A stretch of DNA of 64,000 nucleotides from a virus. Location of the stretch: positions 1-64,000 of IMG/VR virus record IMGVR_UViG_3300003323_001142, one strand, 5' to 3'. The notes under the pieces were generated by a model that was not told the origin of the DNA, made no database searches, and saw nothing but the letters and a program-made list of their open reading frames with translations. Position 1 is the first letter of the stretch; each line of letters opens with the position of its first letter. The position numbers and the translations under genes were made by a program. Positions 30,701 to 37,981 of the stretch are shown here, piece by piece.

Positions 30701-30761
30701 ACAAATACGCGGGAACAGTGCGGGCGATTTTAGGCTTGCATCGAAACAAATACGGTTGTAC
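30701..30761 (+). promoter_or_regulatory. Operator cluster between repressor and Cro-like genes
   Basis: ACAAATACG occurs at 30701-30709 and 30746-30754, and AATACGGTTGTAC at 30749-30761. The last matches 12 of 13 bases with the operator at the leftward promoter. The 13202-13221 repeat also contains ACAAATACGG on its minus strand. These are likely repressor and Cro binding sites. Confidence 0.55.
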
Positions 30762-30764
30762 AGA
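30736..30764 (+). promoter_or_regulatory. Rightward early promoter (PR-like)
   Basis: TTGCAT (30736-30741), a 17-bp spacer and TACAGA (30759-30764). The operator AATACGGTTGTAC starts 7 bases after the -35 and runs into the -10, exactly as in the leftward promoter. It lies just before the Cro-like gene. Confidence 0.65.
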
Positions 30765-30772
30765 AGAGCACT

Positions 30773-31087
30773 ATGCCGGCCAGGTCGACCAGAAAGAAGG
30801 AGCCGAGAGCGCAAAGGGCGATGAGGGTCGCAGGCGGTCCCAAGCTCGAAGAGTGGCGTAGGGAAAGGGGTTGGTCACAAGACGAACTCGCTACCGCGCT
30901 GACCTGCAGCCAACAGATGGTTTCAGCTCTATGCGGACAGTCGACCACGCCGGGAACGGATCTGGCCACGCGCATCCAGGTGGTCACGCGAGGACGGGTC
31001 AAGGTGCAGGATTGGCTGCCTCCCGAGGAACTCGAGCAAACGCGGGCGGCTGCTCGCCGAGCGCGGTCTGCGGGCCTGGGAGGCTGA
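30773..31087 (+). CDS. Cro-like XRE HTH protein
   Basis: The 104-residue protein has a basic N-terminal extension then KLEEWRRERGWSQDELATAL, CSQQMVSALCGQ and a C-terminal wing, an XRE-type HTH at about residues 24-75. As first gene of the rightward operon, divergent from the repressor, it is the expected Cro equivalent. It could bind the same AATACGSTTGTAC operators. Confidence 0.75.
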   Translation: MPARSTRKKEPRAQRAMRVAGGPKLEEWRRERGWSQDELATALTCSQQMVSALCGQSTTPGTDLATRIQVVTRGRVKVQDWLPPEELEQTRAAARRARSAGLGG

Positions 31088-31090
31088 CCT

Positions 31091-31843
31091 ATGCGAACCC
31101 ACGGCATGAGCCTGACACGTACCTATAAGTCGTGGGCTTCCGCGAAAAGCCGATGCTTCAATCCGAACGCTGACGGCTGGAGGTTCTACGGTGGCCGAGG
31201 CATCACCATGTGCGTACGGTGGCGCTCGTCTTTCTCCGCGTTCTACGCGGACATGGGGACTCGGCCCCGGCGGACGAGTATCGATCGAATCAACAATGAC
31301 GGCAGCTACACCTGCGGCAAATGCGTTGAGTGCGTAGCGAAGGGGTGGCTCTCGAATTGTCGATGGGCAACTGACGAGGAGCAGATTGCCAACTCTTCTC
31401 ACCCAAGAAGAGCGCGACCCGCCCGCGCGCCCAGTCTTGAGCGGAGATCGTACCGCAACTCTGTTAACCGCAGAATCCGGCTCGGTCGCTACCGCGCGAT
31501 GTGGGACGAGATCGGCACACTGTACTCGCCGTTCGATGAAGCTCGGATTGAGTACGACATCCGGACGGAGATTGCCAAGCGGCTCGGCTTCGAGCCATTC
31601 GTGGAGATCCCGAAAGATCTCTCCGCCGACAATTGGCAGGACAGGCCCCTCTTCGATGATCCAACGCCCGGGGCAACGCTGGAAAAGATCGGTGCGCGGT
31701 TCCGGTTCACGCGCGAGCGAGCGCGCCAAATCGAAGCGATTGCTCTCGAGAAGATGCGCAAGCGACTGATTTCGATCGAACCATCGCTCCGCGCCCGCCG
31801 TCCAGTCTCTGCCTGCAAGGTCTCGGCGCGGAGGGCCGCCTAA
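31091..31843 (+). CDS. HNH nuclease fused to sigma-70 region 4
   Basis: Residues about 10-105 follow the phage HNH pattern (YGGRGITMCVRW, DMGTRP, SIDRINNDG, CGKCVEC, NCRWAT) and match the nuclease at 5983-6663. A linker (about 110-185) follows. Residues about 192-230 read ATLEKIGARFRFTRERARQI then EAIALEKMRKR, the sigma-70 region 4.2 signature that binds the -35 element. A nuclease-like domain joined to a promoter-binding helix is unusual. It may target nuclease activity to promoters, or be a transcription factor that uses the HNH fold as a second DNA grip. Confidence 0.8.
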   Translation: MRTHGMSLTRTYKSWASAKSRCFNPNADGWRFYGGRGITMCVRWRSSFSAFYADMGTRPRRTSIDRINNDGSYTCGKCVECVAKGWLSNCRWATDEEQIANSSHPRRARPARAPSLERRSYRNSVNRRIRLGRYRAMWDEIGTLYSPFDEARIEYDIRTEIAKRLGFEPFVEIPKDLSADNWQDRPLFDDPTPGATLEKIGARFRFTRERARQIEAIALEKMRKRLISIEPSLRARRPVSACKVSARRAA

Positions 31844-31846
31844 CCC

Positions 31847-32365
31847 ATGCCCCCGCTCCCCACCGCCCACCTGCGCCCACGATTCGGATCCGCCCAGGAC
31901 ACCCAGTCCGATCGCACCCGCATCCTCTCCGCCCTGGCCGCCGGCCACGTGTCCGCGCTCTCGATCTCCCGCGCAACCGGCATCGAGCGCCGGACCGTCT
32001 ACCGCCATCTCCAATCGCTGGAACGCATCGGCCGCGTCGTCTCGCGCCCGAAGGCCACCGCAAGCACCGGCAAGTACCGCCTCTGGGCTATCGCCCCCGT
32101 CGACGCCAGCGACCCCGAGCCCACCGGCCCGCTCCCCATCCCCCGTCGCCTCCTCGCCGTCATCGCGCTCGGTCCCATCACCCGCGACGCGCTCGCGGAT
32201 CAGCTCGGCATCTCGTCCGCGATCGTTTTGCTGCACCTGCTCGCTCTTGAGCGGAGTCGAGAGATCGTCTGCCAACCGACCCCCGAAGGGACCGTCTGGG
32301 CGCTCCGTAGGCCCCGGCCGCTTTGGGAGCAGGCGCTGGAGCAGCGCGGAAAGCGCGTGGCGTAG
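31847..32365 (+). CDS. Tandem winged-helix DNA-binding protein
   Basis: The 172-residue protein has two wHTH units: TRILSALAAGHVSALSISRA...TVYRHLQSLERIGRVV (about 23-65) and a second (LLAVIALGPITRDALADQLGISSAIVLLHLLALER, about 105-145). Likely a transcriptional regulator or replication accessory protein. The Pro-rich linker suggests flexible binding of two sites. Confidence 0.6.
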   Translation: MPPLPTAHLRPRFGSAQDTQSDRTRILSALAAGHVSALSISRATGIERRTVYRHLQSLERIGRVVSRPKATASTGKYRLWAIAPVDASDPEPTGPLPIPRRLLAVIALGPITRDALADQLGISSAIVLLHLLALERSREIVCQPTPEGTVWALRRPRPLWEQALEQRGKRVA

Positions 32366-32575
32366 ATGAACCAGCTCCCCTCCTCTCGCATCCGTCGCGC
32401 GCGGCGCCTCGTTGCGCTCCTCCGCGTCGCCGCCGCCCTCGTTTTCGGCTTCGGCCTCGGCATTCTCTTCGGCGGCAAGGACCACCAGGGCACGGGGATG
32501 CTCGTCGTCGATGTCTCCTTCGCGGTGCTCCTGCTGGCCGAGATTGTCCGCGTTCGCGCGATGGGGAGGAGCTGA
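32366..32575 (+). CDS. Small membrane protein
   Basis: Sixty-nine residues with a basic start and two hydrophobic segments (VALLRVAAALVFGFGLGILF and MLVVDVSFAVLLLAEIV). It starts directly after the previous stop. Role unknown. Confidence 0.5.
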   Translation: MNQLPSSRIRRARRLVALLRVAAALVFGFGLGILFGGKDHQGTGMLVVDVSFAVLLLAEIVRVRAMGRS

Positions 32576-32737
32576 ATGCTTGGCCGTTCGACTCTCCTCA
32601 CTGTTTCCTACACCGGACTCGCAGCTTGTGTTGTCGCCTGGGCGCGCGGCGACACTGTGCTGGCCGGGATCTTCGCCGTCTGCGCCCTGCTCCTCGCGAT
32701 TTCGAGCTCGGCCTTTCCGCGAAAGGAGAAGGCCTGA
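32576..32737 (+). CDS. Small membrane protein
   Basis: ATG at 32576, one base after the previous stop, opens a 53-residue protein (MLGRSTLLTVSYTGLAACVV...IFAVCALLLAISS) with two hydrophobic segments. It is followed immediately by the next gene. Probably an inner-membrane protein. Confidence 0.5.
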   Translation: MLGRSTLLTVSYTGLAACVVAWARGDTVLAGIFAVCALLLAISSSAFPRKEKA

Positions 32738-33013
32738 ATGCAGACCTGCCCCCCTGGCCTCGACGCCGCCCCCGTCGACAACGACGAGCCCCTCTCGCTG
32801 ATGTCGCCCGTCTACGCGCACGTGCTCGGCCGCGAGCTCGGCCACTTCGAGGCGATTCTGGAAGCGTGGGACGGCTCCCGTCGGGTCATCACGTTCCTTC
32901 GCCCCGAGAATCTGATCGAGGCAATGCAAGCGCTCAACGAGGCCCGCATTACCTATTCGATGTACCAGCGCGGCGGCTGGGTCTGGTTCCGTCTCGAGAG
33001 GAGGCCCGCATGA
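32738..33013 (+). CDS. Hypothetical protein
   Basis: Ninety-one residues beginning MQTCPPGLDAAPVDNDEPLS, with strands and helix (RRVITFLRPENLIEAMQALN...YSMYQRGGWVWFRLE). This shape resembles small ferredoxin-like phage modules. Unknown role. Confidence 0.5.
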   Translation: MQTCPPGLDAAPVDNDEPLSLMSPVYAHVLGRELGHFEAILEAWDGSRRVITFLRPENLIEAMQALNEARITYSMYQRGGWVWFRLERRPA

Positions 33014-33025
33014 GCTCCGGAAGGA

Positions 33026-33223
33026 GTGTCCGTGCAGGTCAATCGCTACATCGCCGGCTCGTCGTCCGGCGTTCCCCGCGTCGGGCAGAACTGGCAGGGC
33101 TGGATCGAGGCCCCCGACGGGAGCTGGGTTGCGTTCGTCCGGCACCGCGGCGAGACGCTCGTGTTCCTGCACCGCGACATGCGGACGGGGCGCGTCGTCG
33201 AGGCGGCTCCGATCCGGGCCTAG
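33026..33223 (+). CDS. Small beta-rich protein
   Basis: A GTG start gives 65 residues, mostly strands (VGQNWQGWIEAPDGSWVAFV, LVFLHRDMRTGRVVEAAPI). Preceded by GGAAGG. The stop overlaps the end of the opposing gene. Not recognised. Confidence 0.45.
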   Translation: MSVQVNRYIAGSSSGVPRVGQNWQGWIEAPDGSWVAFVRHRGETLVFLHRDMRTGRVVEAAPIRA

Positions 33224-33408
33224 TGTGCCATCGGGCCGCCGCGCATCTTCACGCGCCAGTCCACGAGCGAGTTGCAATGGGCGCACGGAGGGAACACCTC
33301 GCCCTGCGTCACGATGAACTCGTTGTGGTGCTGGTTGCGCCGGCAGGTCCCCTCGTAGGCGCCCGTTTTCTCGCAGCTCTCCCCGGTCCCCCACACGCCA
33401 TCGGCCAT
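33220..33408 (-). CDS. Minus-strand zinc-ribbon gene inside the rightward operon
   Basis: The start MADGVWGTGESCEKTGAY gives 62 residues with the ribbon C-E-K-T, GTC, FPPCAHC (YEGTCRRNQHHNEFIVTQGE between). The pattern (Y-x-G-x-C-x3-H...G-E-x-F-P-P-C-x2-C) is typical of small phage/bacterial YjzC-like zinc proteins. It runs against its neighbours and so may be expressed separately. Confidence 0.6.
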   Translation of the reverse strand: MADGVWGTGESCEKTGAYEGTCRRNQHHNEFIVTQGEVFPPCAHCNSLVDWRVKMRGGPMAH

Positions 33409-33478
33409 AGCTCGCTCCCTCCTTGGCTGCAATCAGAACACACTGGTCATAACGGGCAACTTTTCGGCGAGGTGGGCC

Positions 33479-33892
33479 ATGCGTAGGGGCGAGGCGTTGG
33501 CCGCTGTGGTCGCAGGCCCCGGGATAGCTCGGGCGCGGGAGCGCGGCACCGCCGCTGGGACTTGGGCCACCGTCGTCCGGGTCGGTGGGGGGCATGAGCA
33601 CGAGGCGGAGGATTCTGGCTGTGGTCGTCTGCATGGGGAGATTGGTGCGGATGGATTGGCGAAGACACAACCACCCTCGCCCCTATCTGCGTCAACTGAA
33701 AGCCCGCGCCGTGCATTGGCGAAACTACGTTCGCTTGTTCAGTCCGGGGAGCTGACATGCGGTCAGCTAGCGCTTCGGTGGGGTTGCTCGCGGCAACGGG
33801 CTTGGCACCTGGTCTTTCGCGATAGCGGGCCCGGCGACGAGCGGCTGGCGGATTTGCCGGAGCGGACGCGGCGACGATTGGAGGCTGCTTGA
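33479..33892 (+). CDS. HTH protein upstream of the RNA ligase
   Basis: The C-terminal half (LRSLVQSGELTCGQLALRWG then CSRQRAWHLV...LPERTRRRLEAA) is a clear HTH. The N-terminal 75 residues are of doubtful coding quality, so the true start may be later, for instance TTG near 33708. A different-frame 53-residue ORF (33594-33755, MSTRRRILAVVV) overlaps it. The stop overlaps the RNA ligase start (TTGA). Confidence 0.5.
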   Translation: MRRGEALAAVVAGPGIARARERGTAAGTWATVVRVGGGHEHEAEDSGCGRLHGEIGADGLAKTQPPSPLSASTESPRRALAKLRSLVQSGELTCGQLALRWGCSRQRAWHLVFRDSGPGDERLADLPERTRRRLEAA

Positions 33893-35043
33893 CTCTCATC
33901 CAACAATTCCTTCGTGAGCCAGGCTGGACCGAGACGAAGCTCGATGCGCTGAAGACGCGATACGGCATCACCCATCGCCGGCATTGCGCGTACCCGAACC
34001 TGGTGCTCCTCAAATACAACCAGATCGAGTCACCTTTCGGCGAACCGATCGTCCAGGAATGCCGCGGGATCATCCTCGACGAGGCCGACCATTGGCGCAT
34101 TGTATCGCGGGCCTTCTCGAAGTTCTTCAACCACGGCGAAGGTCACGCGGCTCCTATCGATTGGTCTACCGCCAAGGTCCAGGAGAAGGTCGACGGGTCG
34201 CTGTGCGTTCTCTATTGGTATCGGAACGAGTGGCACGTGGCGACATCGGGCTCCCCCGATGCGAGCGGACAGGTGCAGGGGTCGGGCATTTCGGACGCGT
34301 CCCTCCGCGGCTCGGTCGACACGTTCGCGAGCTACTTTTGGCGGACGTTCCATGACTGCGGGTTGCGGCTACCATCATCCACATCGCGCGACCGCTGCTT
34401 TTTCTTCGAGCTCACCGGACCGATCAACCGCGTGGTCGTAGTACACGATGCCCCTTCGCTCACCCTTCTTGGCGCGCGTCGCCTGACCGATCAGCAAGAG
34501 ATCGACATCGAACGAGCCGCGGACCTTCTCGGTGGCGCGCCGAAAGTCGTGCGCGAGTATCCGCTCCAGTCGTTCGACGACATTGCACGCTCGTTCGAAT
34601 CGATCTCTCCGCTCTCCCAAGAGGGCTACGTCGTGGTCGATCATCGGTTTCACCGCGTGAAGGTGAAGCATCCCGGATACGTCGCCTTGCACCACATGAA
34701 GGGCGGCCTGTCGCAAAAGGCGTTCGTCGAGATAGCGCGTAGTGGAGAAACGTCAGAGGTTCTTTCGACGTTCCCGGAGTTCGCGCCGACGCTCGAAGAG
34801 GCTATCCGGCGGTTCAACGGACTCGTAGCCAGCGTAGCCGCCGACTATGAGCGGCTTGCTGGCATTCCCGAGCAGAAAGCGTTCGCGCTGGAAGCCGTGA
34901 AGACGCGGTGCTCGGCCGCGCTCTTCATGGTGCGAGCTCGTAAGGCGCCGTCGATCGCGGATTACTTCCGCACGATGCAGATCGATCAGCTGGTGAAGCT
35001 GCTTGGCGTGAAGGATGAGCCGATAGCGACGGAGGCGGCTTGA
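33889..35043 (+). CDS. T4 Rnl1-type RNA ligase
   Basis: The TTG start (TTGA overlap) gives 384 residues. YPNLVLLKYNQIESPF and QECRGIILDEAD lead to RAFSKFFNHGEGH, then QEKVDGSL with the adenylated Lys near residue 100. Downstream are FFFELTGPINRVVV (motif IIIa region), QEGYVVVD (motif IV) and VKVKHPGYVAL (motif V). The order and length match phage T4 RNA ligase 1, which seals tRNAs cut by host anticodon nucleases. No polynucleotide kinase/phosphatase partner is visible in the window. Confidence 0.85.
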   Translation: MTLIQQFLREPGWTETKLDALKTRYGITHRRHCAYPNLVLLKYNQIESPFGEPIVQECRGIILDEADHWRIVSRAFSKFFNHGEGHAAPIDWSTAKVQEKVDGSLCVLYWYRNEWHVATSGSPDASGQVQGSGISDASLRGSVDTFASYFWRTFHDCGLRLPSSTSRDRCFFFELTGPINRVVVVHDAPSLTLLGARRLTDQQEIDIERAADLLGGAPKVVREYPLQSFDDIARSFESISPLSQEGYVVVDHRFHRVKVKHPGYVALHHMKGGLSQKAFVEIARSGETSEVLSTFPEFAPTLEEAIRRFNGLVASVAADYERLAGIPEQKAFALEAVKTRCSAALFMVRARKAPSIADYFRTMQIDQLVKLLGVKDEPIATEAA

Positions 35044-35420
35044 TGGGCATCTACGACCTCCACTTTCCAAGTTGCGCACTCCCCGCCCCCCAGCAGTCTG
35101 CCCCCATCCCCGCGCCCGTGCCATCGGCCCAATCGCCTAGGGTCAACAACCGGCTGACCGCGCGGCAGGCAGAGGTTCTCGACTTCATCTGCGTCCACGC
35201 CGACGAAACGGGCGGCGTGCCGAGCATCCGCGAGACCGGTGAGCGCTTCGCCATCCGCTCGACGAACGGCATCTACACGCACCTGCACTACCTCGCGCGC
35301 AAAGGCTTTCTCGCCATGCCGGAGATCGCGGGCGTCAATCGTGGTCGGTCGCGGTCGTATCGCATTCTCCGGCGCTCGGACGGCGTCGCCGTTCGACTCA
35401 GGCTTGTTCCTATTGACTGA
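35043..35420 (+). CDS. LexA-like DNA-binding domain protein (no peptidase)
   Basis: Residues about 38-95 read LTARQAEVLDFICVHADETG then VPSIRETGERFAIRS and GIYTHLHYLARKGFL, the winged helix of LexA. The protein ends at 125 residues with no Ser-Lys peptidase domain. It likely binds LexA-like operators without SOS cleavage. ATG 35043 overlaps the previous stop as TGATG. Confidence 0.65.
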   Translation: MGIYDLHFPSCALPAPQQSAPIPAPVPSAQSPRVNNRLTARQAEVLDFICVHADETGGVPSIRETGERFAIRSTNGIYTHLHYLARKGFLAMPEIAGVNRGRSRSYRILRRSDGVAVRLRLVPID

Positions 35421-35429
35421 GGAGGTCTC

Positions 35430-35951
35430 ATGTCTGCTCGTAAGAAGCTCGAAGAAACGATCGCGCACGCCAGAACGGCAATCGCGCTCGCAGCACAGGC
35501 CTACGTGGCCGAAGTGGTGCAGCAATCTCTCGGCACCGCCCCCGCAGCCGATCTCGACGAGCCCCGTCGGAATCGGCCCGCCCGCACTCGCAAGCCGGCT
35601 CGTGCCAAGAAGCCAGCGAAGGTTGCAGCGCCGAAGCCCGCCAAGAGGACCGTGACGAAACCCGCGCCGGTCAAGCGGAGCCGGACCAGCCGCGAGGTGA
35701 TGCTCGTGCGGGAGCAATCGGCTTCGGAATACGCCGCCGGTGGGCAGTTCTTCGCGGTGGGCGACTTTGCGAAGTACGCGGACATCCCCGTCAAGGACGC
35801 GTCGCTCACGCTGCGGAATATGGTTTCGGCCGGCAAGCTCGTCATCCAGGGCGAGAAAAGGAATGCGCGTTATCGCAAGGCCACCAAATCCAACGGCGTG
35901 GCCGAGCGGGCCGTGGAGCTGGATGAGGATTCGGCGGGGGTGGAGGCGTGA
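35430..35951 (+). CDS. Basic linker protein with winged-helix C-terminus
   Basis: The 173-residue protein begins with a helix (KLEETIAHARTAIALAAQAY), continues with an Ala/Pro/Lys-rich, histone H1-like tail (about 50-85, repeating KPAK), and ends with a compact domain (FFAVGDFAKYADIPVKDASL then TLRNMVSAGKLVIQGE) like a wHTH. This resembles nucleoid proteins or xenogeneic silencers. SD AGGAGG precedes the ATG. Confidence 0.5.
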   Translation: MSARKKLEETIAHARTAIALAAQAYVAEVVQQSLGTAPAADLDEPRRNRPARTRKPARAKKPAKVAAPKPAKRTVTKPAPVKRSRTSREVMLVREQSASEYAAGGQFFAVGDFAKYADIPVKDASLTLRNMVSAGKLVIQGEKRNARYRKATKSNGVAERAVELDEDSAGVEA

Positions 35952-36643
35952 TGGCTCCCCTCGACATGCGCAAGCACTTCCAGCCGGACGACATCGTCGA
36001 AATCCTCATCAATTACAATAAGGGACATGTCGGGCGGGTGGACCGGGTAACCGCCGAGGAATGCTGGGTCGAGGACATCGGGCCGTACTCGAGTCCGGAC
36101 TCGCTCCGGTTGATCGAGCGCGGGGGGAAGCCGGTCGAGCCTGGGCTATGGCTTGAGCGCGAGCCCATTATGGATCGTTGGTGCGGCGCGATGGCGCCAG
36201 GGAGCGGCGCTGTATGCTCCAGCACCGCCGGGCATCGAGGGCAGTGTATCGCGAGTCATGCCCCGCGGCGTTTCAATGGTCGCGCCGAATTCAACGGCAT
36301 AGAGTTCGCTCGCTGGTGGGGCGTCAATCCCGATCCGGGCACCACGATCCCAGCTCCACCGCCCACGCCTCTCTCGGGCGATCTGACCGGCCCAGCGCCT
36401 ATCCAATCAGTCGCGACAGCCATCGCAGCGATCCATCCACCCCTCCAGCCCAACCCCGCCTCCGACGCCGACCGCTCCCGCGCGGAAGCTCAGCGCCTCG
36501 AACGCCAGCTCACCGAGTCGCTCAACGATCGGGACCTGCTGCGGGCGGAGGTGAAGAACGAGAAGACCGCTCGGATCAAGGCGGAGGATAAGGTCCTTGA
36601 GCTCACGCGGGAGATGGCGCGGATGAAGAAGGCGGGGTGGTAG
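35951..36643 (+). CDS. Hypothetical protein with C-terminal coiled coil
   Basis: The start MAPLDMRKHFQPDD gives 230 residues. An N-terminal SH3-like part (DDIVEILINYNKGHVGRVDR) is followed by a Pro-rich linker and a coiled coil (AEAQRLERQLTESLNDRDLL). Role unknown. Confidence 0.5.
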   Translation: MAPLDMRKHFQPDDIVEILINYNKGHVGRVDRVTAEECWVEDIGPYSSPDSLRLIERGGKPVEPGLWLEREPIMDRWCGAMAPGSGAVCSSTAGHRGQCIASHAPRRFNGRAEFNGIEFARWWGVNPDPGTTIPAPPPTPLSGDLTGPAPIQSVATAIAAIHPPLQPNPASDADRSRAEAQRLERQLTESLNDRDLLRAEVKNEKTARIKAEDKVLELTREMARMKKAGW

Positions 36644-36645
36644 CC

Positions 36646-36837
36646 GTGTCTGTCGCTGCCTTCGTTGCTATCGCATGGCCGGTAGCGCTTCTGCTGGTCA
36701 TCGCTGGCGTGGCATTCGCCAATTGCCATACCGCCGACGATTGGACATCGGTGGTGATTGTCGCGATCGTGGTCGTGCTAGCGATCGTCTCTATCGCGTG
36801 GGGCTCGGCGCGGCTCGCTCATGATGGGGTTTGGTGA
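36646..36837 (+). CDS. Small membrane protein
   Basis: A GTG start gives 63 residues with two hydrophobic segments (VAAFVAIAWPVALLLVIAGV and VVIVAIVVVLAIVSIAW). It overlaps or abuts both neighbours. Role unknown. Confidence 0.5.
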   Translation: MSVAAFVAIAWPVALLLVIAGVAFANCHTADDWTSVVIVAIVVVLAIVSIAWGSARLAHDGVW

Positions 36838-37202
36838 TGGCGATCTTTACCGTTTCGAGCTTTAGCCTGCGGCCCGCTTTGCCGGAACCCGCGGAGGGGA
36901 TGAGGGTGGAATTCACCGGCCCCGCCACGGATGCCCTGCCAACCGGCACACGCGGTCGGATTACGGCCGTGGCGCCTGGCAGCGCGATCTATTGGACAGC
37001 CGACAGCGGACGGAAATTCTTGACCTTCCGAGAGTCCTGGGGCGGCGCGTTGCGGCCGATCGGCGACGACCGCGGGGATGTCTCGGTTGAGCTCGGCAAG
37101 TCCGTAGGCGTTCGCCTGTGCGCGCGGAATGGCTGCGACAAGCCCGCCGAAGACGGCTCGCGGTTCTGCTGCGATAGCTGTTTCATCAAGGAGAATTGGT
37201 GA
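36837..37202 (+). CDS. Hypothetical protein with C-terminal zinc knuckle
   Basis: The 121-residue protein begins MAIFTVSSFSLRPALPEP, has a beta-rich centre (GTRGRITAVAPGSAIYWTAD) and ends in C-x4-C-x10-C-C-x2-C-F, a likely metal site. Unknown function. Confidence 0.5.
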   Translation: MAIFTVSSFSLRPALPEPAEGMRVEFTGPATDALPTGTRGRITAVAPGSAIYWTADSGRKFLTFRESWGGALRPIGDDRGDVSVELGKSVGVRLCARNGCDKPAEDGSRFCCDSCFIKENW

Positions 37203-37981
37203 TGGGCCCCGTTCTCATTTGCTCCGGCTGCCACGTCCCGAGCTCGATCGCTCGCGCCGGGTCGAAGCACGACGGCTGCCCGAAATCGGGCGTGTTCGCC
37301 GTGCCGGGGGGCGAGACGGTGCTGGAGTATGCAGCGCGGCAGAAAGGCGCGGGCAAGACGCTTTTGCCGGCTGCTCGTGACCAAGCCGCGCCTCGCGTCG
37401 TACATCAGGAGAAAAGCCCGCCCTGGCCTGAACGGATCACCGAGTTCACGGGTCTGCGCACAGCGATGATTCTCGCCGAAGGCGACATGTTCGGCGATCA
37501 ATACCGTGCGCGGTGGGCGCGCAGAGCCGCAGCGTTCGGTGAATACATAAAGGCATCTGGCTATGCGGGCAGCCAGGCCTTGTATCCCGAGCGGTCGCCA
37601 GCTCTCCCCGCGCCATACGTCGGCATGCTGGTGCGATACGCCGGATATGGCGACGAGATTGGCCGCGTTACAGCCATTCACGGCGAGTTGCTCTCGATCC
37701 ATTTCGGGAGTGAGCAATATTTCAATCATTGCACCTACGGCCGCTCCGTTCTGCCGGTGTTACCAGTGCCTGGTATGCCGGTCCGGTACATCGGCGAGAC
37801 GATGCGCGGCTTGCCGAATGGACAGCTCGCGAAGGTGACGCAAGTCGCGACCGACGGTAGCTTTGGCATCGTTTGGGGCCAACGCGGACTCGATGAGTCT
37901 GCGTTCTGGGTTGATGCAGACAAGTTCGGCATCTTGGTGCTCCCGCTGGAATTCGAGACGCAGGAGGCTTTCCATGCGTGA
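37202..37981 (+). CDS. Hypothetical protein with two SH3-like repeats
   Basis: The 259-residue protein starts with a CSGCHVP...CPKSG knuckle and ends with two related segments (VGMLVRYAGYGDEIGRVTAI and PGMPVRYIGETMRGLPNGQL), suggesting duplicated SH3/KOW-like barrels. Context gives no more. It overlaps the next gene by 8 bases. Confidence 0.5.
   Translation: MGPVLICSGCHVPSSIARAGSKHDGCPKSGVFAVPGGETVLEYAARQKGAGKTLLPAARDQAAPRVVHQEKSPPWPERITEFTGLRTAMILAEGDMFGDQYRARWARRAAAFGEYIKASGYAGSQALYPERSPALPAPYVGMLVRYAGYGDEIGRVTAIHGELLSIHFGSEQYFNHCTYGRSVLPVLPVPGMPVRYIGETMRGLPNGQLAKVTQVATDGSFGIVWGQRGLDESAFWVDADKFGILVLPLEFETQEAFHA

Noticed and set aside
30929-33670. Very long (913-codon) minus-strand frame opposite the HNH-sigma and HTH genes
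   Set aside because: It is antisense to well-supported genes, has low-complexity Arg/Gly/Pro composition and no domain; long antisense frames are common in GC-rich DNA.
33594-33755. 53-codon plus frame (MSTRRRILAVVV...) overlapping the HTH gene upstream of the RNA ligase
   Set aside because: Plausible composition, but the overlapping frame has a clear HTH and a TTGA link; kept only as a note there.
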